Positions 21,368 through 32,925 of a DNA stretch of 64,000 bases are shown piece by piece. How positions within the stretch are numbered: the stretch's first letter is position 1; each line of letters opens with the position of its first letter. Position numbers and translations under genes: made by a program. Source of the DNA: Colocasia esculenta. Taxonomy: Eukaryota > Streptophyta > Magnoliopsida > Alismatales > Araceae. The notes beneath the pieces are model-generated. The model made no database searches. It was given only the letters and a program-made list of their open reading frames with translations, and had not been told where the DNA came from. Location: positions 81,144,244 to 81,208,243 of the forward strand of contig CM024763.1 in the NCBI GenBank assembly GCA_014218235.1, read 5' to 3'.

Positions 21368-22110
21368 TGTTGGATCGAAATGGCACTAAGAATGTCCTAG
21401 AGGGGGGCGAATAGGACTTCTACCCTTTTAAAATTTGCTTCTGAAATTGCACAACACTAAGTAAATTGTTAGAGCTTAGTGTGGTGTGTGTGATTCAAGT
21501 GTAGACCATGCGGAAACATTCACACAATGAATGCACAGGGATTTATCCTGGTTCGGCCCTTCCCACATGGAAGTCCTACATCTAGTCCTCAAGCCAACCA
21601 CTTGAGATTTCCACTATCTGTCAATAAATTGACCTTCTCTCACCCTTGAGAGGAATTACAAACCCACTTGCTCCCAAGCAAGTCTTCCCTAAACACGGGT
21701 ACAACAACTGTCTTTTACAAAGGCCTTCCCTACACAGGAGGGGCAATGCAGAAACAGACTTCTGTAGGAATTACACAAGAGAACAAAAGAGAGAGCTTGT
21801 GTGTTTGCCTCAATACTGAGAACAAACATAGACTTTAGAAGCATTCAAAGGATCAGAAATGAGATATCCTATCTGAACAACAAGAGTGGACTAAGAAAGT
21901 AATCAAATACAATTGCCACTCAACACAAGACTTCTTCTAGGAGAGCTTTAGAGAATGGCTTCTTAAGAGGAGCAGCTCTCAGACATTTGCTTGCAGAAAG
22001 CTTGTGTGGACTTGGAAGAATTCAAATGAAGTTCATAGGAAGGTGTAAAGGCTTGTATGCGCTTCTTGTGTTGTGGTGTTGTTGTAACTTCCTTCTTCAA
22101 ACTTGAGCTC

Positions 22111-22120
22111 CTTTTATATA
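22111..22120 (-). promoter_or_regulatory. TATA box of copia 3' LTR
   Basis: The minus strand reads TATATAAAAG, identical to 44481-44490 in the 5' LTR. Confidence 0.6.
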
Positions 22121-22307
22121 CTTCAGAATATAGCCGTTTGAAAGTAGCCGTTGGAGTTTGTGGCCGTTTGCAACAAGTCCGTTTGAAGAGATCTCTAGGA
22201 TCCTTTGGGTCTTGAAGTGTTTGTTATCCAGAAGACTTTCAGTTTTGCTTCTTTCCAAGATCTTCAGAAGGAGGTGCAGTTTTCACAGCTAGAAGATAAG
22301 CTCTTTT

Positions 22308-22323
22308 TCTTTCGGAGTGAACT
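22308..22323 (+). repeat. Target-site duplication, left copy (LINE E)
   Basis: TCTTTCGGAGTGAACT, identical to 27977-27992. The other LTR has one uninterrupted copy near 44678-44693, the empty site. Confidence 0.97.
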
Positions 22324-22492
22324 TTTTTTTTTTTTTGGGTAAGTAATACCGGATTTTGTATTAAATATGACAAAGGAAGAATATGTACAAAGGGAATCCA
22401 TGCTATCACAGACCGATAGCTATGGATTCATAGACCAGCCAACTCTCAATGGTGGGAAACCATGAAAAAGAACCCGCTTACAGAAAAGCTAA

Positions 22493-25400
22493 TCAAATCC
22501 TTTGAATATTGAAGTTTCTCAGGATTCTATTAGTCTTAGGGGAAGAGGGGGCCATCTGAGTGTGGAACTCAGTAATACTACGAATATCAGATAAAATGGA
22601 AAGAAGAACTTGCATGCAACTCCGATTCTTGGATTCAAAAATTCTCATACATCTCTCTTTCCAAATCCACCAAAGAGCAGTTCAAAAGGTAGCAAAGGCC
22701 ACTTTACTTGCAGCACCAGGAATTCTGAACTTTTTAATCAAACTCTCACTTTCCTAGACGATAGTGTTCTTTGGCCTTCGGTGAATATCCAATCTGTGTA
22801 AGAGTTCTTGCCAAATCCAGGAGCTATAAGTGCATGAGAAGAAGAGGTGATTGATGTCCTCACCTTGCTGATTACATAAGCTACAAATATTCGGTCCTTG
22901 CAGTCCACGCTTTTGGAGAGCATCGAAAGATGGAATACCCTTCATAAAACCTGCCATGCATGAAGAGATTGTTTCTGACTTGTGGGCCTTTTCCAAACAA
23001 TGTTAAACCAAGGAACTTTAGGACAACTTATTCTCTTCAAATCATAGATGTGCTTGCTGGTAATTGTGCCCTTATTGTGCTTCCACACAATACAATCTTC
23101 ACAATCAGCAGAGATGGGAATGCTAAGGATCCTCGGCCAAAGGTCAAGCATTTCAGTGGAGGTTGAGGGGGGAGACACCACCGTCCCTCCTGGATGAAGG
23201 AGCTAACCGTTGCATTTAGAGGAAGACCAAGTAAAGTTCTAATATAATGACCGCCCATAGAGTGTATGGAGTCGCCATAGATCCACGGATCCTCCCATAA
23301 ATTTGTAATATTTCCATTGCCAATTTTGTAAAACACATGAGGTCTTACCCAATCTCTGGCCTGTAACATACCTTTCCAAGCATGAGAGTGATAGGATTTA
23401 GCCTGAACAGTCCAGATTGACAACTTCTTGAGAAATTTATTCTTCACCCATTGATTCCACAGAGTATCATGATTTGTTAGAAGTCGCCAAAACTGCAAAG
23501 TGATTGCAGTAGAATTCCACAGTGCAATCCTCCTGAGTCCAAGGCCTCCCTCCTCCTTTGGCCTGCATATATGATCCCATTTAACAAGATGAAAGGGCTT
23601 GTAATCACCAGAAGCATGCCAGAAGAAATTCCTCAGAAGCTTCTCCACTTCCCCAATCAGACTCTTAGGAAGAAGAAAAGCAACAGCCCAATATATAGCA
23701 TAGGAGTTCAAGACCGATCTGATCAGTTCAAGGCGGCCAGCTTTAGTGAGGAAACGAGATTTCCAAGAAGCTATTCGTTTTGAAATCTTTTGGATGATGG
23801 GATTGCAGTGAGAGTTGGTGAGCCTAGTTGAGAATAATGGCAGTCCCAAGTAAGTAGCAGGTAAGAACCCTTCCTGAACCTTCAAAGCATGGAGAATAGG
23901 CCCTTTAGTTTGCACCTTAGCACCAATAAAAATCCTACTCTTTTCAGTGTTCAATTGCAGACCAGAATATCTGTAGAACTTGTCAAGAATGGTATAAACA
24001 CATCTAGCTGAGGAAACCTTTGGCTTAATGAAAATAAGTAAGTCATCCGCAAAGATAAGGTGAGACAAACTGGCTTCTCCATAGGTTGGAACATGCAGCA
24101 ACCTTTCTCTCAATTTCTGTTGAATCATGCATGAAAGGCCTTCCATTGCAACACAGAATAGATAAGGAGATAAAGGGTCTCCTTGCCGGATGCCATTGGT
24201 TGAGTGGAAAAAACCAATGGGACTGCCATTAAGTAAGACAGAGAAGGTAGCTGAATTAGTGAGTACCTCAATCCATCGAAGCCACTGATCAGGGAAACCC
24301 ATTTTCTGTAAGATAGTGAGGATAAAAGTACGGTGGACAGAATCAAATGCCTTTTTCAAGTCAACCTTCATGCATACTAAGTTACCCCGGTGTTTAGAAT
24401 GAAAGTCTCTTACCAGATCATTAGCCAAAAGAATGCTATCCTGAATCTTTCTCCCTTTAATAAAAGCAGACTGATTCTTACTAATGAGCTTAGGCATAAA
24501 CTCTTGCATGCGGTTAGCAATCAGCTTTGTGAAGATCTTGTACAAGAAGTTGCACAGTGATATTGGCCGAAATTGATCAAAGGAGTCAGCATTTTCAGTC
24601 TTCGGAATAAGGGAGATAAAGCTATGATTTACCTGATGAAGCCATCTCCCTCCATTAAAGAAATAGTGAACAGCAGCAATGACTTCCTCACCCACAATAT
24701 GCCAACAAATCTGAAAGAAATCAGCTGGGAACCCATCCGGTCCTGGGCTTTTGTTCTTAGGTGCAGACATAACAACCTCAGTAATTTCAGAATTAGAGAA
24801 AGGCCTCATAATTCTGGTTTGGTCATCCTCAGAAAGAGTGGAAGAAGCTTGGATATCTGGAATATCCATTTGGTGCTTTTGATTTAGCATATTAGAATAG
24901 AAATCAAGAGCATGATCCTTAATCTTTTGCAAATCTTCAGTGGCACTCCCATCAGGCAACTTACACTTTCTGATAGTATTCACATTCTTCTCCCTTTAAT
25001 ACTTGCATAGAAAAACTAGTGTTATCATCCGCCTGAGTTAACCAGTGCTGCTTAGCTCTTTGTCTGGCATAAGAAGATTCCATGCGTAAACAGTGCAGAT
25101 AGTTTTCACGAGCTTGTTTTTCCTTCTCCCCACACTCACTATTCAATGGGTCAGCTTCCAATTCTCCCTGGGCCGCCTGGAGAACTATAGATGCATGCTC
25201 CACCTTTCGATGAATCATACCAAATTCATCCTTATTCCAAGCCTTCAAAGTAACCTTGACTGCCTTTAATTTGTGACAGAGGACAAAAAGAGGAGTGCCA
25301 TGGATGTGAATATTCCAATCTTTTTCGACAGTTGAGAAAAAGTCTCATGCTGGGCCCACATAGAGAAGAACTTAAAAGGTTTTGGTCCTCCCGCAACAAG

Positions 25401-26089
25401 TTCTTTAGTGAAGATGGAAAGCTGAGAATGATCAGAGTGGAGTTTCTCACCATAGTGGACATAGCTTTCAGGAAAGGTATCAAGCCAACATTGGTTAATC
25501 AAGGCACGATCAAGTCTACAAGCAATTCTTCTTGAACCCAATGAGCGATTGTTCCAAGACATAATGCTGCCAACACTCTTTAAATCAAGTAGAGAGGATA
25601 AGTCAATACAATGGTTAAAGTCTCTTAGGAGAGAAGGAGTCAACCTACGACCACCAATCTTCTCATCAGGGCAACGAACACAATTAAAATCACCAACAAT
25701 AAGCCAAGGTAGAGAGATAGTATGAGAAAGAGCATGGATATCGTGCCATAGAATTTTCCTTTCATGAGCCAAATTTGAACCATACACGGCAGTCAAATGA
25801 GTTATCTTCAATCCATATGAATCAGCTGACTTGTGACTTTGACGCAGTGCATATGAAGAGCAGTCCCATTCCAGAGAACCCATATCCGCCCTCCTGGAGT
25901 CTCATTGTAGTTATGGAGCATGTTTAAGTGAGGGGCAATAGAGAGTCTTCTAATATCCATTCTAGCCATACTAACTTTAGTTTCAACTAACACAACAACA
26001 TCTGCATTTGACTTGAGAATAGACTGCTTAACACTCATTCGATTCATAGCTTTATTGAGGCCTCTCACATTCCAGGAAATAATCTTCAT
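22493..26089 (-). pseudogene. LINE E ORF2: endonuclease, RT, zinc domain (frameshifted)
   Basis: Starts at ATG 26089, 38 bases before the ORF1 stop, so the two ORFs overlap; LINEs A and G instead have short gaps. Endonuclease: ISWNVRG, VETK, AVYGSN, GDFNCVR, RRIACRLDRA. RT: KSPGPDGFP, FRPISLCNF, AFIKGRKI, NGIRQGDPLSPYLF, FADDLLIF, in a 648-codon stretch at 24983-23037. Zf-RVT: CSLCNQQGEDINHLFFSC near 22910-22850. Frame changes occur near 25820, 25250, 24985, 23170 and 22750. It ends at TGA 22495-22493. Very close to LINE B in sequence, and without RNase H. Confidence 0.88.
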
Positions 26090-27743
26090 AATTAACTTTA
26101 GAGAGTGATCGGATTCTAGCTTGAAGCTTATCCATTTTGTGGCCCATAGACATACCTGTCAACGTTGCATGGGATTGCATGGAACTCTCACGTCCAATCA
26201 ATGCAGACTGCGCACCAAGCAAAGGAGGTTGCGCTTCATCCAGCTCATTCCCGCTCTTTGTTTGTCTCACAAAATTTGAATTACTAGCACTTGAAACAAA
26301 GGAAGTATCTTGGTTGTCTTCGTTCAATCCTTGCAATGTAAGAAATCTGTTGGCTGTCCTCCCTCCATTAGAGGTGCACTCTTCACCAGATCGCTCCTCC
26401 CTTAGATTGCCCATGCTTAGATATGAAGTCTTGGAATAGGTAATGCCAGATTCCACAACATCACGTAAGTCTATATTCTTCCCTTGTTTATGCGCAGCCC
26501 CCTCCTCCATCCTGCCATTTTTAATAGATCCTGAAGAAATCTGATTTCCATTAGTAGGGATCCTCTCCAAGGCAGCCACGATTTGAGGGGTCTTTTCCTT
26601 CCCTCTTCTTTGCATTCTGGTAAAACCTTCCTCTTCCCTTAAGGTGCTGTCCTTTCTTTGAATAGAAACTTCCGATTCAACCTCTTCATTTCCCTCATCA
26701 TGGAGATAGGTATCCACAGGAAGAAGGAAAATATTTGGCATACTCTCACAACCCTTGGAACCTTCTGCCTTGCGCATGAACTTACTAACTTCTTTGCTGG
26801 ACTCATGTAACAACGACATATTGTCTATCTTGGAAGCTGGAGCAACCGAAGGATCAAGAGGAGCTACATTCAAAACAGGCTGCTCTTTAACTCTCCATAC
26901 TTTCTTCTGAATCTTGATCTCAGTTCGACACTCTCCCATGGCATGACCAAAGGAATTGCATTCAGAACAAAGCACTGGTTTCCATTCATACTCCACCGAA
27001 ATAGTATCAAAGCTTCCATCTTCATTCATGACATCAACTTTGGAGGGGAAGTCAGCTTCGACATCAACAAGAACACTTACCCGAGCGAAGTGGAGTCTCT
27101 TCCTGCTAGCAGTAAGTGAGTCCATATGGAGCGGCCGACCCAGGATGCTTGCAAGCTTGCTACGACCCTTGGCAGTCCACCATCGAAGAGGCAACCCTGG
27201 GAACTTAACCCATATCGGCATACTACTCAGCGACTCCTTCTCCATCTGGAGCTCTGGCGTCCATCTCCGGAGGACCAACGGGTGTCCTCGGATACTCCAA
27301 AAACCATCTAGAACTCTCTGAAGATCCTCCTCCTGATTGAAGACAACCAAGAAGAATCCTCCTTCTCGCATTAGTAGCTCCAAGTCCCCTTTCGGTTTCC
27401 AAACATTAATAATGAACGCTCGAAGAGCATTGTAGAGAGGGCGAAGGCCAATACAATAACCCATTAGAGCAAATCGCCAAGTTTCCTGAAGTTCCTTTGC
27501 ATCCCCCTCATGAAACACAGCAACCTTCTTGTCATCAAGAAGAGTCGGCTCAATAAACTCAAGCGATGAGGCCGACTCAGGAACTCCCCCTGCAGCACCA
27601 AAAAGAGAGGACCAAGGCCTACGAACCTGGGAAACCCTGGAAGACGATCGCCTTGACTTCAGATTAAGACCAGAACGTTGCATCAGCCGACCCCTGGATG
27701 GAGAGCTTTCCACCATCGCCATTAGAACAGCAAGAACAACCAA
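26052..27743 (-). CDS. LINE E ORF1 protein (DUF4283-like, CCHC knuckle), intact
   Basis: 563 residues with no break. The N-terminus (about 1-70) is basic and Ser-rich. The DUF4283-like domain spans about residues 75-220 (ETWRFALMGYCIGL, EDLQRVLDGFWSIRGHP, WVKFPGLPLRWW). The knuckle CSECNSFGHAMGEC (CX2CX4HX4C) is near residue 260. The remaining C-terminal half is polar and low-complexity. The protein is expected to coat the LINE RNA. It is shorter than ORF1 of LINE G (664) and lacks the VNP...ATVA repeats of A, F and G. The upstream ATG at 27743 is the only start that keeps the basic N-terminus. Confidence 0.88.
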   Translation of the reverse strand: MVVLAVLMAMVESSPSRGRLMQRSGLNLKSRRSSSRVSQVRRPWSSLFGAAGGVPESASSLEFIEPTLLDDKKVAVFHEGDAKELQETWRFALMGYCIGLRPLYNALRAFIINVWKPKGDLELLMREGGFFLVVFNQEEDLQRVLDGFWSIRGHPLVLRRWTPELQMEKESLSSMPIWVKFPGLPLRWWTAKGRSKLASILGRPLHMDSLTASRKRLHFARVSVLVDVEADFPSKVDVMNEDGSFDTISVEYEWKPVLCSECNSFGHAMGECRTEIKIQKKVWRVKEQPVLNVAPLDPSVAPASKIDNMSLLHESSKEVSKFMRKAEGSKGCESMPNIFLLPVDTYLHDEGNEEVESEVSIQRKDSTLREEEGFTRMQRRGKEKTPQIVAALERIPTNGNQISSGSIKNGRMEEGAAHKQGKNIDLRDVVESGITYSKTSYLSMGNLREERSGEECTSNGGRTANRFLTLQGLNEDNQDTSFVSSASNSNFVRQTKSGNELDEAQPPLLGAQSALIGRESSMQSHATLTGMSMGHKMDKLQARIRSLSKVNYEDYFLECERPQ

Positions 27744-27928
27744 AACCTGCTGAAGAAGAACTGAGTAGACCCCGGGTGGAGAAGTTCAGCCGGTGGCAGC
27801 CCTCAAGATAGATGGAGAGCTCTCAAGGGCAGAGTGTCCTTCCACAGCGCAGGAGAGGAGCCCCACCCTCCGCCAGGAGGGCGGGAGGGGGGGGGAGCAG
27901 GGAGTCTTGCTCGCCTTTCCTCAGAGCT

Positions 27929-27955
27929 TCTCTCTCTAGAAAACTAGAGAGAGAG
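27929..27955 (-). repeat. 5' terminal hairpin of LINE E
   Basis: TTCTCTCTCTAG, AAAA loop, CTAGAGAGAGAG on the plus strand. The hairpin is 21 nt from the element's 5' end. Confidence 0.8.
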
Positions 27956-27976
27956 AGCGCTCCATCCGGAGCTCCA

Positions 27977-27992
27977 TCTTTCGGAGTGAACT
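27977..27992 (+). repeat. Target-site duplication, right copy (LINE E)
   Basis: TCTTTCGGAGTGAACT, identical to 22308-22323. LTR sequence resumes with GTGAGGGAGACATGC as at 44694. Confidence 0.97.
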
Positions 27993-28514
27993 GTGAGGGA
28001 GACATGCTGAAAACGTGCTTCAATAAATGCCTGCACAGGGACAAGGCAAAAGAGAAGAGTATCTCCATACCTTTGAGGTAGGTGGATTAGACAAGTACAT
28101 AAGAGGGTATGGAAACCTCAGATGCAGATGAAAAAGTAGACAGACAGTTAGGCTAAAAAGGTAAAGCATGGGTCTGTCAGTGGTAGGTGAGTCTTGTCAG
28201 ATGTCATGCTCCTAAGAATTAATAAATGCATAGTGTATAATGAATCCAGCAAAATCCAGATCAAAGACATGAAGACTATGAGGCTTAGTTCAGAATATTT
28301 CAAAAATAATTTGCACAGGATTTAGATGAATATTTTAAGTACAATATGTCTTGTCCTGTTAGAGAAATAATAATAAAATAATGACAGGTTGATGACCAAT
28401 AAGATATTGAAAGTTCATTAAAAGGATGTATGAAAAGAAATTGGAGATAAACTTGCATTAGATGTTTAGCCTAAAAGGGATTAGAAGAGAGTTTAAGTAC
28501 AGAGTTAATCATTG

Positions 28515-28805
28515 AAGTCGAATCCAAAAGAACATGCAATTCGACTGAGGAAATGAGAGTGATTCGACTTCAGTAAAGAAGTAATAAGGTAATTTGATTT
28601 CTAAGAAAACAAGGCAATTCGACTATAATAAGCAAATAGCAATGTAATTCAACTTCTGAGAAGACAAGGCAATTCGACTCCAGTAGTCGAATTACTGAGA
28701 TTAATTTCTAAAGCATTCGACTGTGGCAGTCGAAAATGACAGTCGAATCAAGAGTTGGATTTTGTAAGGCATTCGACTGTAACAGTCGGAGTCATCAGTC
28801 GAATC
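28515..28805. repeat. TTCGACT/AGTCGAA motif cluster, copia 3' LTR
   Basis: About a dozen copies of (A)TTCGACT or AGTCGAA(T) in both orientations, some as facing pairs such as ATTCGACTGTAACAGTCGGA. It is in the U3 part, upstream of the TATA box on the minus strand. The same cluster is in the other LTR and before the third ORF. Confidence 0.85.
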
Positions 28806-29016
28806 AGGTATAAAGATGTGAACTTATAAAATTTTCAAGGTTGTTTGACTTCGATTCTAAAGGAGTCCTGAAATGTATCTATATGATTTTTATGATATGT
28901 AATTACTATATTTGCTTTGTAAAAAGTTTATTTTTTAGAGTTTTGTCATAGCAAAAACAATAGATATTTTAATTGAAGAAAATTCTTAAATTCCTTAGGG
29001 GTAGTTGCTCAACAAT

Positions 29017-29030
29017 TCTCTCCCTTTTTG
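29017..29030 (-). promoter_or_regulatory. Polypurine tract of copia element
   Basis: The minus strand reads CAAAAAGGGAGAGA, ending two bases from the 3' LTR start at 29014. This is the expected place for plus-strand priming. Confidence 0.8.
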
Positions 29031-29251
29031 TTAATGACAAAAATCTTTAATTTGACAGTAAAAGGCATAAGTGAAGTGTGAATATGCGGCTGTCTCTCCC
29101 CCTTTGTGGCATTAACATAAAGGAAATCATCACAAAATATTGAACACACAATGTGGCATTTTGAAATTGCAAGCATTAAACACAAGATGTAAAACAGAAT
29201 AGCAAAAATTATTTATAAACTACATAGTTCTCAAAATATAGCAAAAGATGA

Positions 29252-32200
29252 TCAAGACCTAGACAAGGAGCTAGGCAAGTACAAAGATCTGGGAATTTGA
29301 GCAAAATATGGTTTGAGAAGGTCCCAGAGCTTTGTCTCATTTTCACAAAAGAAATTTTCAAACAAGGAGAGGTCAATGTTGTAGGAGGGATTAGTAGTAG
29401 GCAGTTTCCTATGAGATTTGATGTGGCGCCTATCGAACCAGCCTATCTTGGAGTGGAATTTTTCCCTGCATAGACGATACTTGATGGAAACGAACTTCTT
29501 AGAGGCTGCAACAAAAAGAAACTCATGGACAGTGATGTTCCAATGCAGGCCTCGGTCCACAGCTACATCTTTGGCTTGATAATATACTAAGTACCTTTGA
29601 GCTTATTTATGACCAATGTTCTTCCTCAGATCTTTAAGACTCTTGGACTGGAATTCATAAAGAGAGAGCTTAATCTTTTCACAGTAAGAGTGGTAAGAGG
29701 GATAGGCAGCTGCCCACTGATCTTCATTGAGTCTCTCAGATTCAGCAAAACATAACTGGAAATCCAACAGATGATGGGGGTTCTTGGAGATTTGAAGGAA
29801 CACAAATATTTGGAAAGACAATTTGAGCTTGTATTTAATTTTGAACCTAGTGGCAATGCAGATGAATATGTTGAATACTACTTCAGCAAAATCCCTTCTG
29901 AAGGAAACTGCTCCTATAAAGGATGGATGCAGTCTAGAGGGTAAGGCCACAGTTATGGAGGGAATGATTTCTCTTTGACCTCTTAGCAGATTGTTCCATT
30001 GGCCTTTAGAAACATCAGGCAATCCCAATTTGAATATGTCAAAATTGAAGGTCTTCATTCTGGTGTACTTGGCCTGAGAGTCCTGGATAAAATGTCCAAA
30101 CATATCATGAAACCTCAAGGATAGGTGATGTTGGACAGTTAAAAATTGGTTTCTAGATTGGGTTTTCTGATATTTGGTTGCTTCTCCTGGATAGAGATCA
30201 AGGAACTCCTTAGGAGTCAAGCTATGACTTTTCTGAGAGATGAATTGAAGTTCCTCAACTGAAATATGAGAAGTCTGAGAAGAATAGGAAGCCAATGTTC
30301 GAAGGTGAACCCTGGCATCTCATGAACTTCAAGGAAAGCACGAATAGGTAGATATTCTTTGAACAGATTCATGTGATGTTCAGAGTGGTAGATGAAGGCA
30401 TACCAAAAGGGTGGAAGGAGTTTAGAAGGATTGTCTCCAAGTTTGGGTCCACTAGATGAGGAAAGATGAATACTGGGAAGTATTTCAGCTAGATGGAGAA
30501 GTGTTTTCTTGGAGTCTGTTCTTGAGGCAGTGGGAAGACAAGAAAAATACTGAGGAGGTTGAGTGGAAATAGTGAGAGTGAGAGGTTTGGGAGGTTTGAA
30601 CTGGTATTTCATTGGGTAGATTTTGAATTTGATATCCTGGTGGAATGGATCCATAGGAATAGTTGCAAGTGGAGGAGGATCCGAAGAAGTGGATTGTGAG
30701 GGAATTTCAGTGGTGAAAGGAGTAGGTGCATAGAGTGCAGTGGGTTGAGGCTCAACTGGAGTTGGCTTTTTAGGTTCTAGAGGAGGCTTAACAGATGGAG
30801 CTGGAGTAGGATGAATTGGTCTAGAAGGAGGAGGAGGGAAGACTGGGTCACCATTTTTGACCAGTCTGCACTTCACTTTCCTCTTGAAGGTTTGCAAATT
30901 AGGAGAGGACTCTAGGGCTCTCTTAGATTCCATATGAGAAACTTGCCTGGGCTGGGAAGCCTCTGCTACTGCCACTGCTACTGACTCCTTTTCCAACACA
31001 GGCTGTTGCTGTTGCTCCACTTGAGGTTGAAACACTACTATAGCTAATTGTGCCTCATGCTCTAAATCTTTCTGCTGCTCAGGAGGCTGTTCCTCAACAC
31101 TCTACTGCTTATCCTGTGGCTCAAGCTCCTTGTGCTGGTCAGGAACTGGTTCATCATGTTCTTGAACTTGGGATTCTGACTCTTGGTCCTGCTACTGCTC
31201 AGGTTGCTGCTCAACCTACTGGGATTGGTCTTGAGATTCTTGGACTTGACCAGGTTCTTCTTGCTGCTGATGGAAAGCAGGCCCTGATGGCCGAGAAGTG
31301 CCTTGCTGGCACACTAACTGAAGTAGCAAATCTTTTATTTGCTTAACCTCATTAGACAGACTATCAAACTTGACATCAATAAACTCTATTTGCATTTAAA
31401 GGACTGACAAGTTTTCTTGTTGCTTGCCCAATAAGTCCAAGATGGTATGAAGACTGTTGCTACTCTCCCTCTGAGACCTTGGCCGGGTCTCAAAATAAGA
31501 GGGCAGAAGTGATGCTCTCTTTCTTCAAAAGCTGTTTCTGTAGGAATGTCATCTGTTGCTATACCTTTGCCTCTAATATCTCTTAATACTTCATTAATAG
31601 TTTCCTCAGGTGACTCAGGTTCAGGGAATGAGGAGGAAACAGGAACTTGATCTGCTTGCTCTTGGGTCTGAATTGGGACTTCAGATCTAACTTGTTGTTG
31701 AGGCTCTATCTCTAGTTGAATCATTTGAGGAACAGAGGGAACAAGAGCTTCATCAGAAAAAGCTTCATGATCACATTCAAGCACCGAGTCTTTTAGCCAA
31801 AGATTTTGCTTCTTGTTGACAAGGAATAATGGCTTCTTCTCAAGGTAGTGATCCCAATCTTTTCTTTAATTCCAATAGATATTTCTCCTAAAAAATCTAC
31901 TGAGTATCTCTTAAAGATCAGGGAGAGCAAGGGTCCATAGGGAAAAGATTCTTGAAGATTCTTAGTAGCTATCATTCTATCCAAAATGATTCCAGCCAAA
32001 TTTTCTTTGTGCCTCTGAATAGCCCAAAACAACAAGTTCCCATCTCTAGAGGTGATAGATGAGTGGGTTCCTGCTCTAGGGGTCACAATATTGGATATCA
32101 CAGAATGAATCAATCTCTTCTCGACTGACAGCTCATTTACAAACAGACCTTTCTTGCTAATAGAGGCCAAACTCCCAATAATGCCCAATTTCTTCTTTTC

Positions 32201-32551
32201 CAAAGGTATAACTTCATTAAACTTATGCCTGGAGTTTGGACATTCTAACATCTCAACCAGCAGTTCCTCAGAAATAGAGATCTTGGTTCCTTTGACATAA
32301 CCGACCACTGAGTTTTCAGATGAGATTTCCATGGTGACATAAAACGTTCTAACGGCATTCTCAACAGTGGGTTCTGAAATCTAGCACAACTTGGTCCAAC
32401 CCATGGCATTGAGGGTGTCCTCTACCCACGCTAGACTTCCATAAAGATGGGAGAAATCTACAGCCTTCCCTGGACAGATGGGAATCTTAGCAAGTCTCAC
32501 CAGTTGACCAGGGGTCATCTGGGTGGATTCCGGAGCCCTAGACGAAGCCAT
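29252..32551 (-). pseudogene. Copia third ORF (downstream of pol), decayed, about 1,100 codons
   Basis: Read from ATG 32551 (MASSRAPESTQM) to the stop at 29252. The N-terminal 250 codons (TFYVTMEI, GYVKGTKISI, LLVEMLECPN, RDGNLLFWAIQRH) resemble from memory the 'putative plant transposon protein' domain (PF20167-type); I could not run a search. Next come acidic and Gln-rich stretches with a short possible coiled coil (VKFDSLSNEVKQIKDLLLQL, near 31350), a Pro-rich middle (30850-30600) and a basic/aromatic C-terminal half. Breaks: TAG near 32381, a frame change near 31860, stops in the Gln-rich part (31050-31350), a frame change near 30260 and TAA at 29603. It sits where Sireviruses carry their env-like ORF. 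I see no signal peptide or clear membrane segment, so I do not call it an envelope gene. Confidence 0.7.
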
Positions 32552-32629
32552 CTAGAAAGGGAGATGAACAGGACTCAGAGAACTAGTAAAGGAGAGATAG
32601 AAATGCTGAAGAGAGTTCCAAGATCCTAC
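32552..32629 (-). other. Candidate 5'-UTR intron of copia third ORF
   Basis: The minus strand reads GAAAG|GTAGGATC ... CCTTTCTAG|ATGGCTTCG: 78 nt, GT-AG, T-rich before the acceptor, ending directly at the start codon. It is predicted from sequence only. Confidence 0.45.
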
Positions 32630-32770
32630 CTTTCTTCGAGGAGGATGGAGATTTCAGAGTTTTTCGGAAGTCCTTCGCCGGAGAACAGTGAGGGCGCGAA
32701 AGGGCAGAAGAAGACAAGGGAGTCGAATGAAGATTTCGAAAGGGGTGTCTTGTAAAGGAGATGGGGTTTT

Positions 32771-32780
32771 CTTTTATAAG
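32771..32780 (-). promoter_or_regulatory. Candidate TATA box for copia third ORF
   Basis: The minus strand reads CTTATAAAAG, 220 bases upstream of ATG 32551 and followed by a CT-rich leader. The AGTCGAA motif group at 32926-33000 lies 150-230 bases further upstream. This reproduces the order seen in the LTR promoter. Confidence 0.5.
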
Positions 32781-32925
32781 AAAAGAGAGGATAACTGCCC
32801 CTAGATTTCAAGATGAATGGTCGGGATTAAATGATTTGACCGTTAAGACATGAAGGGATGCATCTTAATCGAGTGTCAGTTATATAATTTTAAATTGGAA
32901 GCGCCTTTTCACGATTTCATAATAA

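Larger units (their letters stand above)
22324..27976 (-). mobile_element. LINE E, full-length L1 inserted in copia 3' LTR
   Basis: A 5,653-bp element on the minus strand with 16-bp target duplications. The poly(A) appears as T13 at 22324-22336 after the ATTACTTACC-type end. The family hairpin is 21 nt from the 5' end. ORF1 is intact (27743-26052); ORF2 (26089-22493) has several frame changes. Confidence 0.97.
21368..29014 (-). repeat. Copia 3' LTR, interrupted by LINE E
   Basis: About 1,978 bp once LINE E and one target copy are removed. It matches the other LTR (43734-51810) almost base for base but lacks about 95 bp (right-LTR 51573-51663) between short AGTC repeats. It contains a minus-strand TATA box at 22111-22120 and the TTCGACT/AGTCGAA cluster (28515-28805). 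Confidence 0.93.

Noticed and set aside
28515..28805. Spaced AGTCGAA repeats as a CRISPR-like array
   Set aside because: Repeat units are only 7-9 bases, spacing is irregular, orientation is mixed, and the DNA is eukaryotic LTR.
31050..31346. Plus-strand 98-codon frame opposite the copia third ORF
   Set aside because: Antisense of the Gln-rich repeat region; no independent support.
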